A DNA stretch of 10,631 nt from Candidatus Saccharimonadota bacterium (GTDB taxonomy: Bacteria > Patescibacteriota > Saccharimonadia > Saccharimonadales > Saccharimonadaceae), in contig JAGQND010000022.1 in NCBI GenBank assembly GCA_020428265.1, positions 1 through 10,631 of the forward strand. Direction: 5' to 3'. Shown here piece by piece: positions 1 to 6,432 of the stretch. Under the pieces are notes generated by a model. That model had not been told where the DNA came from. It ran no database searches and saw only the letters and a program-made list of their open reading frames with translations. Made by a program: the position numbers and the translations under genes. Position 1 is the stretch's first letter. Every line of letters begins with the position of its first letter.

Positions 1-1
1 A

Positions 2-1750
2 GTAGCGCAGCCAGTATATACGGTTGTCGATAGCGCCGTAGCCAATGCTGTGGCTGGCAAGACAATCCAAGCTGGTACATATTTTGCCGATGACAGTGAT
101 TGTGACCGCAATGTAGTCACGCCAAAATGTACTACAATCGGCGCGGCTGTAGCTGCAGCGCAAGACGGTGATATTGTTTTGCTACGAAGCAACTTTAGCC
201 CAGCTAGCGAAATCTTGGTGAACAAAAATATTACAATCGACGGTAACGGTCGTACTGTTTGGGGCGAATTCAACACAAATGGTAGCAATAACTCTATATT
301 TGAACTGAGCGCTCCTGCGACTATTCAAAACGTAAATCTTAGAGGCAAGAACCACTCTATTCACGGTATCAATGCTTGGCACACTAATGGTGACGCTACT
401 GTTTGGGGTGTAACACTCGAAAACTTTGGTAAAAGCGGGCTCAACGTGGGTGAGCAAGCTCGTGTAGTTGCCGGTAACCTAACAACTAGCGGTAACGGCT
501 GGCACGCAATCGATGTAGACAAGACTGGTTCTTGGCTAAAACTTGGTGGTATCAACAGCTTTAACGAGAACCCTAAAGTACCTGTAATTTATGTAGATGA
601 CGTAAATGTCGGTACTATTGGTGTGATTGATAGTCCAAATCTATATGGCCACATTGACAACACTGGACACTTACTTGATGCTGTAAATTATCGCACCGGT
701 GATCGTGCATATTTCTTGGCGCTAGATGCACCAGAGCTTGTGGCACCTAGTAATAACAGCTCTGTTAAAGGTGCGTCACTAACAAATAGTTGGACGGCGG
801 TAAGCGGAGCAGACCACTATGTGTATGAAAGCTACAACGATGACGATGCATCTGCAAATAGCTTACGCTGGCGCGAAAGCTTTACTAGTACAAGCAAAAC
901 GGCTACTAACGTTGCAAATGCTACTTTCTGGTGGCGCGTTAAGGCGGTGAACTCGTTCGGGCTAGAGAGTTCATGGAGCTCATTGTATAAAGTAACAGTT
1001 GATAATACTGCGCCATCTGTACCTACATTTACTATGTACGATGCAGACGGTAATGTTATAACTAGTGACATTACTACCAAGGAATTCAAATTTGTACTAA
1101 ATTCGTCTAGTGACGTTGTACGATATCAGCTTAGGTATACAAATGATATAGCGGGTGCGGCTGTAAGCTCATGGAGCCCAAATGATATCAGTGCAACTGG
1201 TCATATGGCTACACTTGGTGAATATATAGATAACTTTACTCAGGGCGAGGGTGTTCACCACTTTAGCTTTAGCGCGTGTGACGCTGCTGGCAACTGCTCG
1301 GCATTTAGCACACCGTTTACGGTGAATTATAGTAAGACCGCTCCAGCTGTCGCTAATCCAGAAACACCTGTAACGCCAAACCCACCCGCAAATAACCAAG
1401 ATAATAGTGGTCAAGCAGGTGCGAATAACGGCGGCCAGCAGGGTGCTAGCACTGGTGCTGTTGCAAACGGTTTTACTAATGTAACCGTAGATGGCCAAAC
1501 TGCTGCTGATAATACTGACAACACCGGTGATAGCGTACTTGGTGAGCAGGATAATAAAACTGCTGAAAAAATCAGTACATATGATGACGGTGAAACCACT
1601 CCAGAAGTTAAGGGTGCGAGTGACGAAAAAGGCTGCACTAAATTCCTAGGTATCTGCTGGTACTACTGGATTCCTATAGTCATAGTTGTGGTTGTACTTG
1701 GCCGCTGGCTATATGGCACACTGCGTCGCCGCGGCGAGGGCAACGCCTAG
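2..1750 (+). CDS. Large surface protein: beta-helix plus fibronectin-like domains with C-terminal membrane anchor (5' partial)
   Basis: The reading frame is open from the left window edge, so the true start lies outside; 582 residues are visible. A GTG at 50 is internal. Roughly nt 95-720 encode short beta-strand repeats rich in Asn, Gly and Thr, opening with a TIGAAVAAAQDGD segment typical of right-handed parallel beta-helix (pectate-lyase-like) domains. Nt 725-1010 look like a fibronectin type III-like domain (WWRVKAVNSFG), and nt 1010-1345 like a second Ig-like module ending in CDAAGNCS. A Pro/Asn/Gln/Gly-rich stalk follows (1345-1640). The C-terminus has CTKFLGICWYYW, a hydrophobic span (about 1660-1715) and an Arg-rich tail, giving an outside-facing, membrane-anchored topology. 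No LPxTG sortase motif is seen. Isoleucine codons are mostly ATC/ATT (6 ATA of 26), unlike galU. A role in adhesion or host contact is inference; the substrate is unknown. Confidence 0.85.
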   Translation, partial: VAQPVYTVVDSAVANAVAGKTIQAGTYFADDSDCDRNVVTPKCTTIGAAVAAAQDGDIVLLRSNFSPASEILVNKNITIDGNGRTVWGEFNTNGSNNSIFELSAPATIQNVNLRGKNHSIHGINAWHTNGDATVWGVTLENFGKSGLNVGEQARVVAGNLTTSGNGWHAIDVDKTGSWLKLGGINSFNENPKVPVIYVDDVNVGTIGVIDSPNLYGHIDNTGHLLDAVNYRTGDRAYFLALDAPELVAPSNNSSVKGASLTNSWTAVSGADHYVYESYNDDDASANSLRWRESFTSTSKTATNVANATFWWRVKAVNSFGLESSWSSLYKVTVDNTAPSVPTFTMYDADGNVITSDITTKEFKFVLNSSSDVVRYQLRYTNDIAGAAVSSWSPNDISATGHMATLGEYIDNFTQGEGVHHFSFSACDAAGNCSAFSTPFTVNYSKTAPAVANPETPVTPNPPANNQDNSGQAGANNGGQQGASTGAVANGFTNVTVDGQTAADNTDNTGDSVLGEQDNKTAEKISTYDDGETTPEVKGASDEKGCTKFLGICWYYWIPIVIVVVVLGRWLYGTLRRRGEGNA

Positions 1751-1797
1751 TAGAGTCTGACCGCTCCCGTAACAAACACTCAATATAGAACAACACT

Positions 1798-1830
1798 AGC
1801 GAGAGGCATAAAAGCCTCTCGCTTTTTGTT
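1798..1830 (+). terminator. Rho-independent terminator of the surface-protein gene
   Basis: A perfect 10-bp stem (AGCGAGAGGC, 1798-1807, paired with 1814-1823) encloses a six-base ATAAAA loop and runs into five Ts followed by GTT. It lies 47 bases after the stop codon of the surface-protein gene and just before the CAP-gene promoter, so it separates the two transcription units. Confidence 0.92.
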
Positions 1831-1837
1831 TGCTATG

Positions 1838-1855
1838 TGCTACACTAGTTATAAA
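1838..1855 (+). promoter_or_regulatory. Probable extended -10 promoter for the CAP gene
   Basis: TGC-TACACT (1838-1846) fits an extended -10 element. A second candidate hexamer, TATAAA, sits at 1850-1855. From TACACT, transcription would start about 8 bases downstream, close to an ATG at 1855 that opens a four-codon frame (see findings); from TATAAA it would start just before the CAP ATG at 1866. No Shine-Dalgarno site is visible. Which hexamer is used cannot be decided from the sequence. Confidence 0.5.
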
Positions 1856-1865
1856 TGGTTATGCC

Positions 1866-2795
1866 ATGAAAAAAACAGTTAAAAAACCACTAAAACGAAC
1901 ATTAGCCAAAGCACACGTTGTAACACGTGTGCGCAAGCGTGTGCGCCGCCAGGCCAAGCTGGCTGTGGTGCCACACCAGGACAACGGGTTCCGCCCGCAC
2001 CTGGTGCGCTGGTATGGCGTACTGCTGCTGTTTTTGGTTATAGGTGGGCTGTTTGGCACAAACTACCTAAAAACTGGTACCGTGCTGGGCAACGAAGCGC
2101 CTATAATAGCCGAGGACTTGCTGGTAGACACTAATAAAGAGCGTGCTAGTAGTGGCCTGGGTGAGCTGCAGTTAAACCAAGAATTATCTAAGGCGGCGTA
2201 TTTAAAGGCGCAAGATATGTTCCGTCAGCAATACTGGGCACACGAAGCGCCCGATGGTACTACTCCGTGGGCTTGGTTTGCTAGAGTGGGGTACAACTAC
2301 GCCTACGCTGGTGAAAACTTGGCCAAAAACTTTGCTACGGCTGATGCCACGGTAGCTGCCTGGATGGCGTCGCCTACGCACCGAGCAAATATACTAAATG
2401 GGCACTATCAAGACGTAGGCTTTGCTATAGTAGATGGCCTGCTGGACGATAAAAAAACCACTCTAGTGGTAGCAATGTATGGTGAGCCTATGGCAAAGGC
2501 AGCCGTAGAGGGAGCCGCAGCTATAGTGCCAAAAGTTGATATAGGCACTGTGGGTAATATGAGCCCTATGTCGAAGTTTGGCGTGGCTATGCAAACTATG
2601 ACCCCTGCGGCGCTTAGTTCGGTGGTTCTTCTGATGTTTACGGCCATAATATCTCTAGGTGGCGTAGTGTATCGCAAGCAAATACCAATAGGTGTGCGGC
2701 GAGAGTGGCGCTACCATGGCGATATGTATAAAGCCGCCGGCCTTACAGTAGTAGCTGTGGTTATAGTCATGTTGTATTCTGGTGGGCAAATTTAG
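1866..2795 (+). CDS. Membrane-anchored CAP/SCP-domain (YkwD-like) protein
   Basis: A 309-residue protein if it starts at ATG 1866; an in-frame TTG at 1830 lies in the terminator tail and upstream of the candidate -10, so it is rejected. Residues 1-48 are strongly basic (16 Lys/Arg) and presumably cytoplasmic. Residues about 50-69 form a membrane span, followed by TVLGNEAP. The CAP domain covers about 83-206 and carries the family signatures: WAHEAPDG (His126), AGENLA (Glu150) and SPTHRANIL (His172). Two further hydrophobic spans (about 249-268 and 290-305) flank a basic loop, giving an N-in, three-pass topology with the CAP domain outside. CAP proteins of bacteria are secreted or surface proteins of mostly unknown biochemical function, so none is assigned. 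The C-terminal two-span extension is unlike the simple secreted YkwD form. Confidence 0.88.
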   Translation: MKKTVKKPLKRTLAKAHVVTRVRKRVRRQAKLAVVPHQDNGFRPHLVRWYGVLLLFLVIGGLFGTNYLKTGTVLGNEAPIIAEDLLVDTNKERASSGLGELQLNQELSKAAYLKAQDMFRQQYWAHEAPDGTTPWAWFARVGYNYAYAGENLAKNFATADATVAAWMASPTHRANILNGHYQDVGFAIVDGLLDDKKTTLVVAMYGEPMAKAAVEGAAAIVPKVDIGTVGNMSPMSKFGVAMQTMTPAALSSVVLLMFTAIISLGGVVYRKQIPIGVRREWRYHGDMYKAAGLTVVAVVIVMLYSGGQI

Positions 2796-2797
2796 GC

Positions 2798-2803
2798 TAT
2801 ACT
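2798..2803 (+). promoter_or_regulatory. Probable -10 element for the galU-like gene
   Basis: TATACT lies two bases after the CAP stop codon and exactly 7 bases before the galU-like ATG (2811). The expected transcription start is then at or next to the A of the ATG, which predicts a leaderless mRNA. No good -35 box is seen at 16-18 bases; TTGTAT (2772-2777) is 20 bases away. No Shine-Dalgarno site precedes the ATG. Confidence 0.55.
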
Positions 2804-2810
2804 AGTACGT

Positions 2811-3641
2811 ATGAGCACTACTGTAACAAAAGCAATTATATCTGTGGCTGGCTGGGGTACGCGCCGCCTGCCTATTACCAAAGCTATCGACAAATGTATG
2901 CTACCAGTTGGCAACCGTCCTATAGTTGACTACGTAGTTCGTGACTGCGTAAAAGCAGGCATTCACGACATAATATTTGTGGTGAACAAAGGAAGTACTC
3001 AGCTGCAGGAGTACTATGGCAACAATGAACGCTTAAATCAATATCTGCAATACAATCAAAAAAGCGACCTTATAGAGCTTGCGCATCCACCGGCAGGTAT
3101 CAATTTTACGTATATCGAGCAAGATTCAAACGATAAATACGGTACAGCTATACCTGTGGCTCTAGCTTATAAGCATATTCAAAAGGGCGAGAGTGTGGCT
3201 GTACTCATGGGCGATGATTTTGTGTACAATGCCGACGGTTCCGACGAACTTACGCGTCAAATAGCAGCTACGCCACAAGGTGGTAGCAGTATGTTAACTA
3301 CTACCGTGCCTATGGATCAAGTAGGCCGTTATGGTGTAGTGCAGTTCGACGAAGTAACGGGTGCTTTTGTGGGAATTGTAGAGAAACCTCAGCCAGAAAT
3401 GGCTCCGAGTAATCAAATAAACGTGAGTAAATACATACTAAACTACGATATGCTTACGCGCATACATGATTACGGCCAACTAGAAGTCACAGGTGAATTC
3501 TACATAATAGAGCCTATACGTATGGCTGTGGTAGAGGGTCAGGTAATGACCGTAGTGCCTGCCCAGGGTGAATACATGGACTGCGGCAATGTACGCGGCT
3601 GGTTGCACGCCAACAATACTATAGTAAATCACATGGCTTAG
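2811..3641 (+). CDS. galU: GalU-like sugar-1-phosphate nucleotidyltransferase (UTP-glucose-1-phosphate uridylyltransferase family)
   Basis: A 276-residue cytoplasmic enzyme with the GalU/RmlA-type nucleotidyltransferase layout. The N-terminal nucleotide-binding loop is AGWGTRRLPITKA (13-25), followed by MLPVGNRPIVDY. DKYGTA (108-112) and LMGDD (132-136) match the substrate- and metal-binding region, GRYGVV is at 172-177, and VEKP at 190-193 holds the family's conserved Lys. The expected reaction is UTP plus glucose-1-phosphate giving UDP-glucose, which would supply surface polymers. The usual TKxxPKExLP signature reads TKAIDKCMLP, so PKE has become DKC and the sugar or nucleotide preference is uncertain; the symbol denotes the family, not proven specificity. 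Length is slightly below the usual ~290-300. The start is fixed by the -10 seven bases upstream. ATA is the main Ile codon (14 of 22). Confidence 0.85.
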   Translation: MSTTVTKAIISVAGWGTRRLPITKAIDKCMLPVGNRPIVDYVVRDCVKAGIHDIIFVVNKGSTQLQEYYGNNERLNQYLQYNQKSDLIELAHPPAGINFTYIEQDSNDKYGTAIPVALAYKHIQKGESVAVLMGDDFVYNADGSDELTRQIAATPQGGSSMLTTTVPMDQVGRYGVVQFDEVTGAFVGIVEKPQPEMAPSNQINVSKYILNYDMLTRIHDYGQLEVTGEFYIIEPIRMAVVEGQVMTVVPAQGEYMDCGNVRGWLHANNTIVNHMA

Positions 3642-3643
3642 GC

Positions 3644-3672
3644 TTGAAAATATCCCTCATATCTGTTACAAT
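3644..3672 (+). promoter_or_regulatory. Sigma70-type promoter of rplU
   Basis: TTGAAA (3644-3649) and TACAAT (3667-3672) are separated by 17 bases, the ideal spacing. The promoter begins two bases after the galU-like stop codon. Transcription should start near 3679, leaving a leader of roughly 28 bases that contains a Shine-Dalgarno site. It is the best two-box promoter in the window. Confidence 0.85.
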
Positions 3673-3695
3673 GAGTAACTGATTGTATAAATAAT

Positions 3696-3703
3696 AAGAA
3701 GGA
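3696..3703 (+). promoter_or_regulatory. Shine-Dalgarno site of rplU
   Basis: AAGAAGGA lies 4 bases before ATG 3708. It fixes the rplU start and contrasts with the absence of such a site in front of most other transcription-unit-leading genes here. Confidence 0.75.
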
Positions 3704-3707
3704 TCAT

Positions 3708-4013
3708 ATGAAAGCAGTTATCAAGGTTGGCGGTAAGCAGTATCTTGTCGCCGAAAAAGAGACCCTCCTGGTGGACCTCCTCCCGGAAGGCACAAAAGAG
3801 CTCACACTTGATGCACTTTTAACCGTTGACGGTGAAAAGTCAGTCCTAGGCACCCCTACAGTAAAGGGTGTGAAGGTGAGCGCTAAAGTAGTAGAGCCAC
3901 TTGTAAAGGGTGACAAAATCCGCGTGATTCGCTACAAGAGTAAAAAGCGTGTTCACAAAGAAAACGGACACCGCCAAAAATACTCACAGATTGAAGTAAC
4001 TTCAATCAAATAG
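3708..4013 (+). CDS. rplU: Large-subunit ribosomal protein bL21
   Basis: At 101 residues this is the normal length for bL21. The N-terminus KAVIKVGGKQYLVAE is the family hallmark, and the C-terminal basic segment RYKSKKRVHKENGHRQKYSQIEV matches the rRNA-binding YKRRK...GHRQ..T.I region. It acts in the 50S subunit, binding 23S rRNA. It is flanked by its own promoter and terminator, so it appears monocistronic; rpmA (L27), which usually follows it, is absent. Codon choice differs from its neighbours: none of its five Ile codons is ATA, and Lys AAG and Leu CTC are common, consistent with selection for efficient translation in a highly expressed gene. Confidence 0.96.
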   Translation: MKAVIKVGGKQYLVAEKETLLVDLLPEGTKELTLDALLTVDGEKSVLGTPTVKGVKVSAKVVEPLVKGDKIRVIRYKSKKRVHKENGHRQKYSQIEVTSIK

Positions 4014-4019
4014 TAACCC

Positions 4020-4048
4020 AAACAGACGTGCAAAAGCGCGTCTGTTTT
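4020..4048 (+). terminator. Rho-independent terminator of rplU
   Basis: An approximately 12-bp stem (4020-4031 with 4036-4047, including one G-U pair) closes an AAAA loop and overlaps a four-T run (4045-4048). It starts seven bases after the rplU stop codon and precedes the parA promoter. Confidence 0.9.
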
Positions 4049-4071
4049 AGTATAAAATGAGGGCTAGTGCG

Positions 4072-4080
4072 TGCTATAAT
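4072..4080 (+). promoter_or_regulatory. Extended -10 promoter of parAB
   Basis: TGC-TATAAT is a perfect extended -10 element ending 7 bases before the parA ATG (4088), which predicts a transcript starting at or beside the start codon. No recognisable -35 box is present, as is common for extended -10 promoters. The seven bases GGGGTAA between -10 and ATG include a G run but no proper Shine-Dalgarno site. Confidence 0.72.
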
Positions 4081-4087
4081 GGGGTAA

Positions 4088-4867
4088 ATGAGCGAGGGTA
4101 AAAAAGCTTCTATTATAACTGTGACAAACCAAAAAGGTGGTGTTGGCAAAACCACTAGTGCTGTTAATATTGCGTATTATTTGGCCAAGGCCGGCAAAAC
4201 TGTACTGCTGGTAGACCTAGACCCTCAGGGCAACGCCACAAGTGGCCTGGGTATCGACAAAAACACCCTAGAAGACACCATGAGCGAAGTGGTACTACAG
4301 AAAGTACCTATTACGTCTGTAGTGCTCAAAACAGATCACAAAAATCTATGGCTGGCGCCGACTACGCCACACTTAGCCAATACCGAAGCACAGTTGGCTG
4401 GTATGCAGAGTAAATTCACTCGTTTGCGCCAGGCTCTTGCTACTATTGAAGACCAGTTCGATTTTATTATTATAGATAGCCCACCTAGCCTTAGCTTGCT
4501 GACGGTAAATGGCCTTATAGCGGCTAAATATGTGCTTATACCAGTACAGGCCGAGTTCTATGCTATGGAAGGCCTAGGGCAGCTGCTTGAGACTATGAAG
4601 TTAGTCCGCAAAGGCATGAACACTGGCCTAGAAATCATAGGCGTGTTGCCAACCATGGTAGATTCACGTACTACGCTTAGTAAGCAGGTAGTAGAGGAAA
4701 TTAAGCGTAATTTTGGCGCCAAGGTGTTCAATAGCGAGATTCCACGTAATATTCGCTTGGCCGAAGCGCCAAGTCATGGTGTGCCTGTAGGAGCGTACGA
4801 CCGCTGGAGTAGGGGCGCTAGGGCGTATAAGTCAGCTGCAAAGGAGGTTATAGACCGTGTCAGTTAA
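4088..4867 (+). CDS. parA: Chromosome-partitioning ATPase ParA (Soj)
   Basis: A 259-residue protein of the short chromosomal ParA/Soj type without an N-terminal DNA-binding domain. It shows the deviant Walker A motif KGGVGKTT (16-23, with the signature Lys at 16), the Walker A' segment VDLDPQGNATSGLG (42-55), and Walker B FIIIDSPP (126-133). IPRNIRLAEAPSHG (218-231) is the typical Soj C-terminal motif. ParA dimers bind nucleoid DNA with ATP and are cycled off by ParB, moving replicated origins apart. It begins at ATG 4088, 7 bases after a perfect extended -10, and its last 11 bases overlap parB, indicating one transcript and translational coupling. Confidence 0.96.
   Translation: MSEGKKASIITVTNQKGGVGKTTSAVNIAYYLAKAGKTVLLVDLDPQGNATSGLGIDKNTLEDTMSEVVLQKVPITSVVLKTDHKNLWLAPTTPHLANTEAQLAGMQSKFTRLRQALATIEDQFDFIIIDSPPSLSLLTVNGLIAAKYVLIPVQAEFYAMEGLGQLLETMKLVRKGMNTGLEIIGVLPTMVDSRTTLSKQVVEEIKRNFGAKVFNSEIPRNIRLAEAPSHGVPVGAYDRWSRGARAYKSAAKEVIDRVS
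4841..4847 (+). promoter_or_regulatory. Shine-Dalgarno site of parB inside parA
   Basis: AAGGAGG lies within the 3' end of parA, 9 bases before the GTG at 4857. It decides the parB start, and shows that the ribosomes of this organism do use the anti-Shine-Dalgarno sequence. Confidence 0.85.
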
Positions 4868-5732
4868 AAAAGGCCTAGGTAGAGGCTTTGATTCGCTCAT
4901 ACCTACAGATTTAATAGATGAGTCGCTCGACCCAACCGCTAAGCAAGACGAAAAATTGAGTTCACTACGCGAGCTCAATATAGATGACGTGAAGGCTGAC
5001 CCAGACCAACCACGTCGCACATTTGACCAAGAAGCACTCGACGAGTTGGCCGTATCTATAGCCGAGCATGGTGTTATACAGCCAATTGTGGTTATATCTA
5101 GTGGCAGTAAGTTTGAAATAGTAGCTGGCGAACGTCGTTATAGGGCCAGCAAGCAGGCTGGGTTCAAAACCATACCTGCGATTGTACGTACGCTTAGTAG
5201 CCAGAATAAGCTAGAATTATCGCTGATAGAGAATTTACAGCGTCGTGACCTAAATGTACTCGAAACAGCTACCGCGTACTTAAAACTGCGTGATCAATTC
5301 AATATGTCGCTCGAAGACATAGGTAAGCGCGTGGGGGGTAAGTCGGCTAGTGCAGTAAGCAATACTTTGCGCCTGCTACGCCTGCCGCATATGGTACGCA
5401 AAGAAATCCAAGCTGGTACGCTTACCGAGGGTCAAGCTAGGCCTCTCATAGCCTTAGAAACTGCCGTTATAGCTAAAATATTACCCAAAATCATTAGCGA
5501 AGATTGGAGCGCCCGCAAGATAGAACAGTACGTTGTATCTGTAAAAGCAGGCTCAGAGGATAACGCTAAGGGCGATAACCCTGCCGTAGATAATAAAGTT
5601 ATAGATCATTGGCAAAAACGTCTGGGTACCAAAAATGTATCTATCCGCACCAATAGTCACGGTGCTGGCCAAGTTGTAATCAAGTTCAAAAGCCAAGAAG
5701 AACTAGATAAAATACAGAAACTTTTGGGCTAA
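4857..5732 (+). CDS. parB: Chromosome-partitioning protein ParB (Spo0J)
   Basis: A 291-residue ParB of usual chromosomal length. The N-terminus KKGLGRGFDSLIP (4-16) is the ParA-interacting motif. The CTPase/ParB core has DPDQPRRTFD (48-57) and GERRYRA (91-97, nucleotide-binding). ENLQRRDLN (125-133) precedes a helix-turn-helix (about 150-175, MSLEDIGKRVGGKSASAVSN) that would read parS. Residues about 255-291 form the C-terminal dimerisation domain. ParB clamps on DNA around parS and stimulates ParA. Translation starts at GTG 4857, set by a strong Shine-Dalgarno site. No convincing parS site was found in the window. Its 3' end faces lepB with only 8 bases between. Confidence 0.95.
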   Translation: MSVKKGLGRGFDSLIPTDLIDESLDPTAKQDEKLSSLRELNIDDVKADPDQPRRTFDQEALDELAVSIAEHGVIQPIVVISSGSKFEIVAGERRYRASKQAGFKTIPAIVRTLSSQNKLELSLIENLQRRDLNVLETATAYLKLRDQFNMSLEDIGKRVGGKSASAVSNTLRLLRLPHMVRKEIQAGTLTEGQARPLIALETAVIAKILPKIISEDWSARKIEQYVVSVKAGSEDNAKGDNPAVDNKVIDHWQKRLGTKNVSIRTNSHGAGQVVIKFKSQEELDKIQKLLG

Positions 5733-5740
5733 TCTATAGC

Positions 5741-6346
5741 CTAGAAGCCGCGGATTGCGGTAAAAGGGAATATACGCATACTTACAGGCCCCACTACGTC
5801 GTATAGTGGTATATAGCCTAGGCCGTTGCGTGAATCGTATGAATAATTACCTTCGCGGTGGTCACCACTTACAAATAGTGTGCCGTCTGGTACTACACCG
5901 TCAAACGAACCTGAAGTTGGGCTGCCTGGCTCGCCGTGATTGTCATTATCTGGGTCGAAGCCTGTAGGGTGTGCAGGATTATATACGGTGTAATGACCAT
6001 CTGCTAGCACTACGCGCTCGCCTGCAAAGGCTATCACTCGTTTAACTATGTATTCGTCGGGGTTACCGGCGGTGTACATAGGGTTTTTAAATACTATCAC
6101 TTGGCCGCGGTCTGGCACGTAAGGCTTGTTTTTTAGTGAAGATACCGTTACTGGTATGCGATTTACTATCAAGCGGTCGCCGGTATAGAGAGTTTTTTCC
6201 ATACTAGGCCCCTCGACGTTAAAACTACGAAATATATAAGTGTTGATAAATAGCGTGCCGAGAATAACGGCTACTATAAAGAATATTAAACCCGATAAAT
6301 CTTTTAAAAATGGGTGTTTTTGTCCAAAGGCTTTTGTTTTTTCCAT
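5741..6346 (-). CDS. lepB: Type I signal peptidase
   Basis: A 201-residue single-span signal peptidase I. The membrane segment is about residues 18-38. VEGPSMEKTL (44-53) holds the catalytic Ser48, and YIVKRVIAFAGE (99-110) holds the general-base Lys102. GDHREGNYSYDSR (161-173) is the conserved C-terminal box, with His where Asn is usual in GDN. It cleaves signal peptides on the outer face of the membrane, and would serve exported proteins such as the beta-helix protein. ATG 6346 is preceded by a minus-strand TATAGT 8 bases away and no clear Shine-Dalgarno site. It is divergent from the LCP gene (86-bp spacer) and convergent with parB. Confidence 0.95.
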   Translation of the reverse strand: MEKTKAFGQKHPFLKDLSGLIFFIVAVILGTLFINTYIFRSFNVEGPSMEKTLYTGDRLIVNRIPVTVSSLKNKPYVPDRGQVIVFKNPMYTAGNPDEYIVKRVIAFAGERVVLADGHYTVYNPAHPTGFDPDNDNHGEPGSPTSGSFDGVVPDGTLFVSGDHREGNYSYDSRNGLGYIPLYDVVGPVSMRIFPFTAIRGF

Positions 6347-6354
6347 CTCTAACT

Positions 6355-6360
6355 ACTATA
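6355..6360 (-). promoter_or_regulatory. Probable -10 element for lepB
   Basis: On the minus strand TATAGT ends 8 bases before the lepB ATG, so transcription would start at or one base from the start codon. No good -35 box is seen 17 bases further upstream (TGTAAA is the best). Confidence 0.5.
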
Positions 6361-6372
6361 CAGAAAAAACCT

Positions 6373-6419
6373 TATAATTTACATAGCTGCTAGTCATAAG
6401 CACAAAAATTCTATATAAT
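6373..6419 (+). promoter_or_regulatory. Probable promoter(s) of the LCP gene in the divergent spacer
   Basis: TATAAT at 6414-6419 has a 4-of-6 match to a -35 box (TAGTCA, 6391-6396) at 17 bases, and ends 13 bases before the LCP ATG; the predicted leader is about 6-7 bases. A second TATAAT at 6373-6378 could give a longer transcript. No Shine-Dalgarno sequence is present between either element and ATG 6433. Confidence 0.55.
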
Positions 6420-6432
6420 AGTTAAAGTATTT

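Noticed and set aside
50..52. GTG at 50 as the start of the surface-protein gene
   Set aside because: The frame is open back to the window edge, the residues before it continue normally, and no signal peptide follows it.
1600..1750. LPxTG-type sortase signal at the end of the surface protein
   Set aside because: The hydrophobic span and positive tail are present, but no LPxTG-like pentapeptide precedes them.
1830..1865. In-frame TTG at 1830 as an earlier start for the CAP protein
   Set aside because: It falls in the T-rich tail of the upstream terminator and upstream of the candidate -10, so it would not be on the CAP transcript; ATG 1866 begins a sensible basic N-terminus.
1919..1934. ACACGTGT palindrome as a parS core
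   Set aside because: Only the central CACGTG and three flanking bases fit; the right arm does not match, and the site is within codons of the basic CAP N-terminus.
5727..5741. Small hairpin GGCTA/TAGCC between parB and lepB as a shared terminator
   Set aside because: The stem is only 5 bp and there is no T-run on either strand; a nearby CCGC/GCGG stem at 5748-5760 also lacks a T-run.
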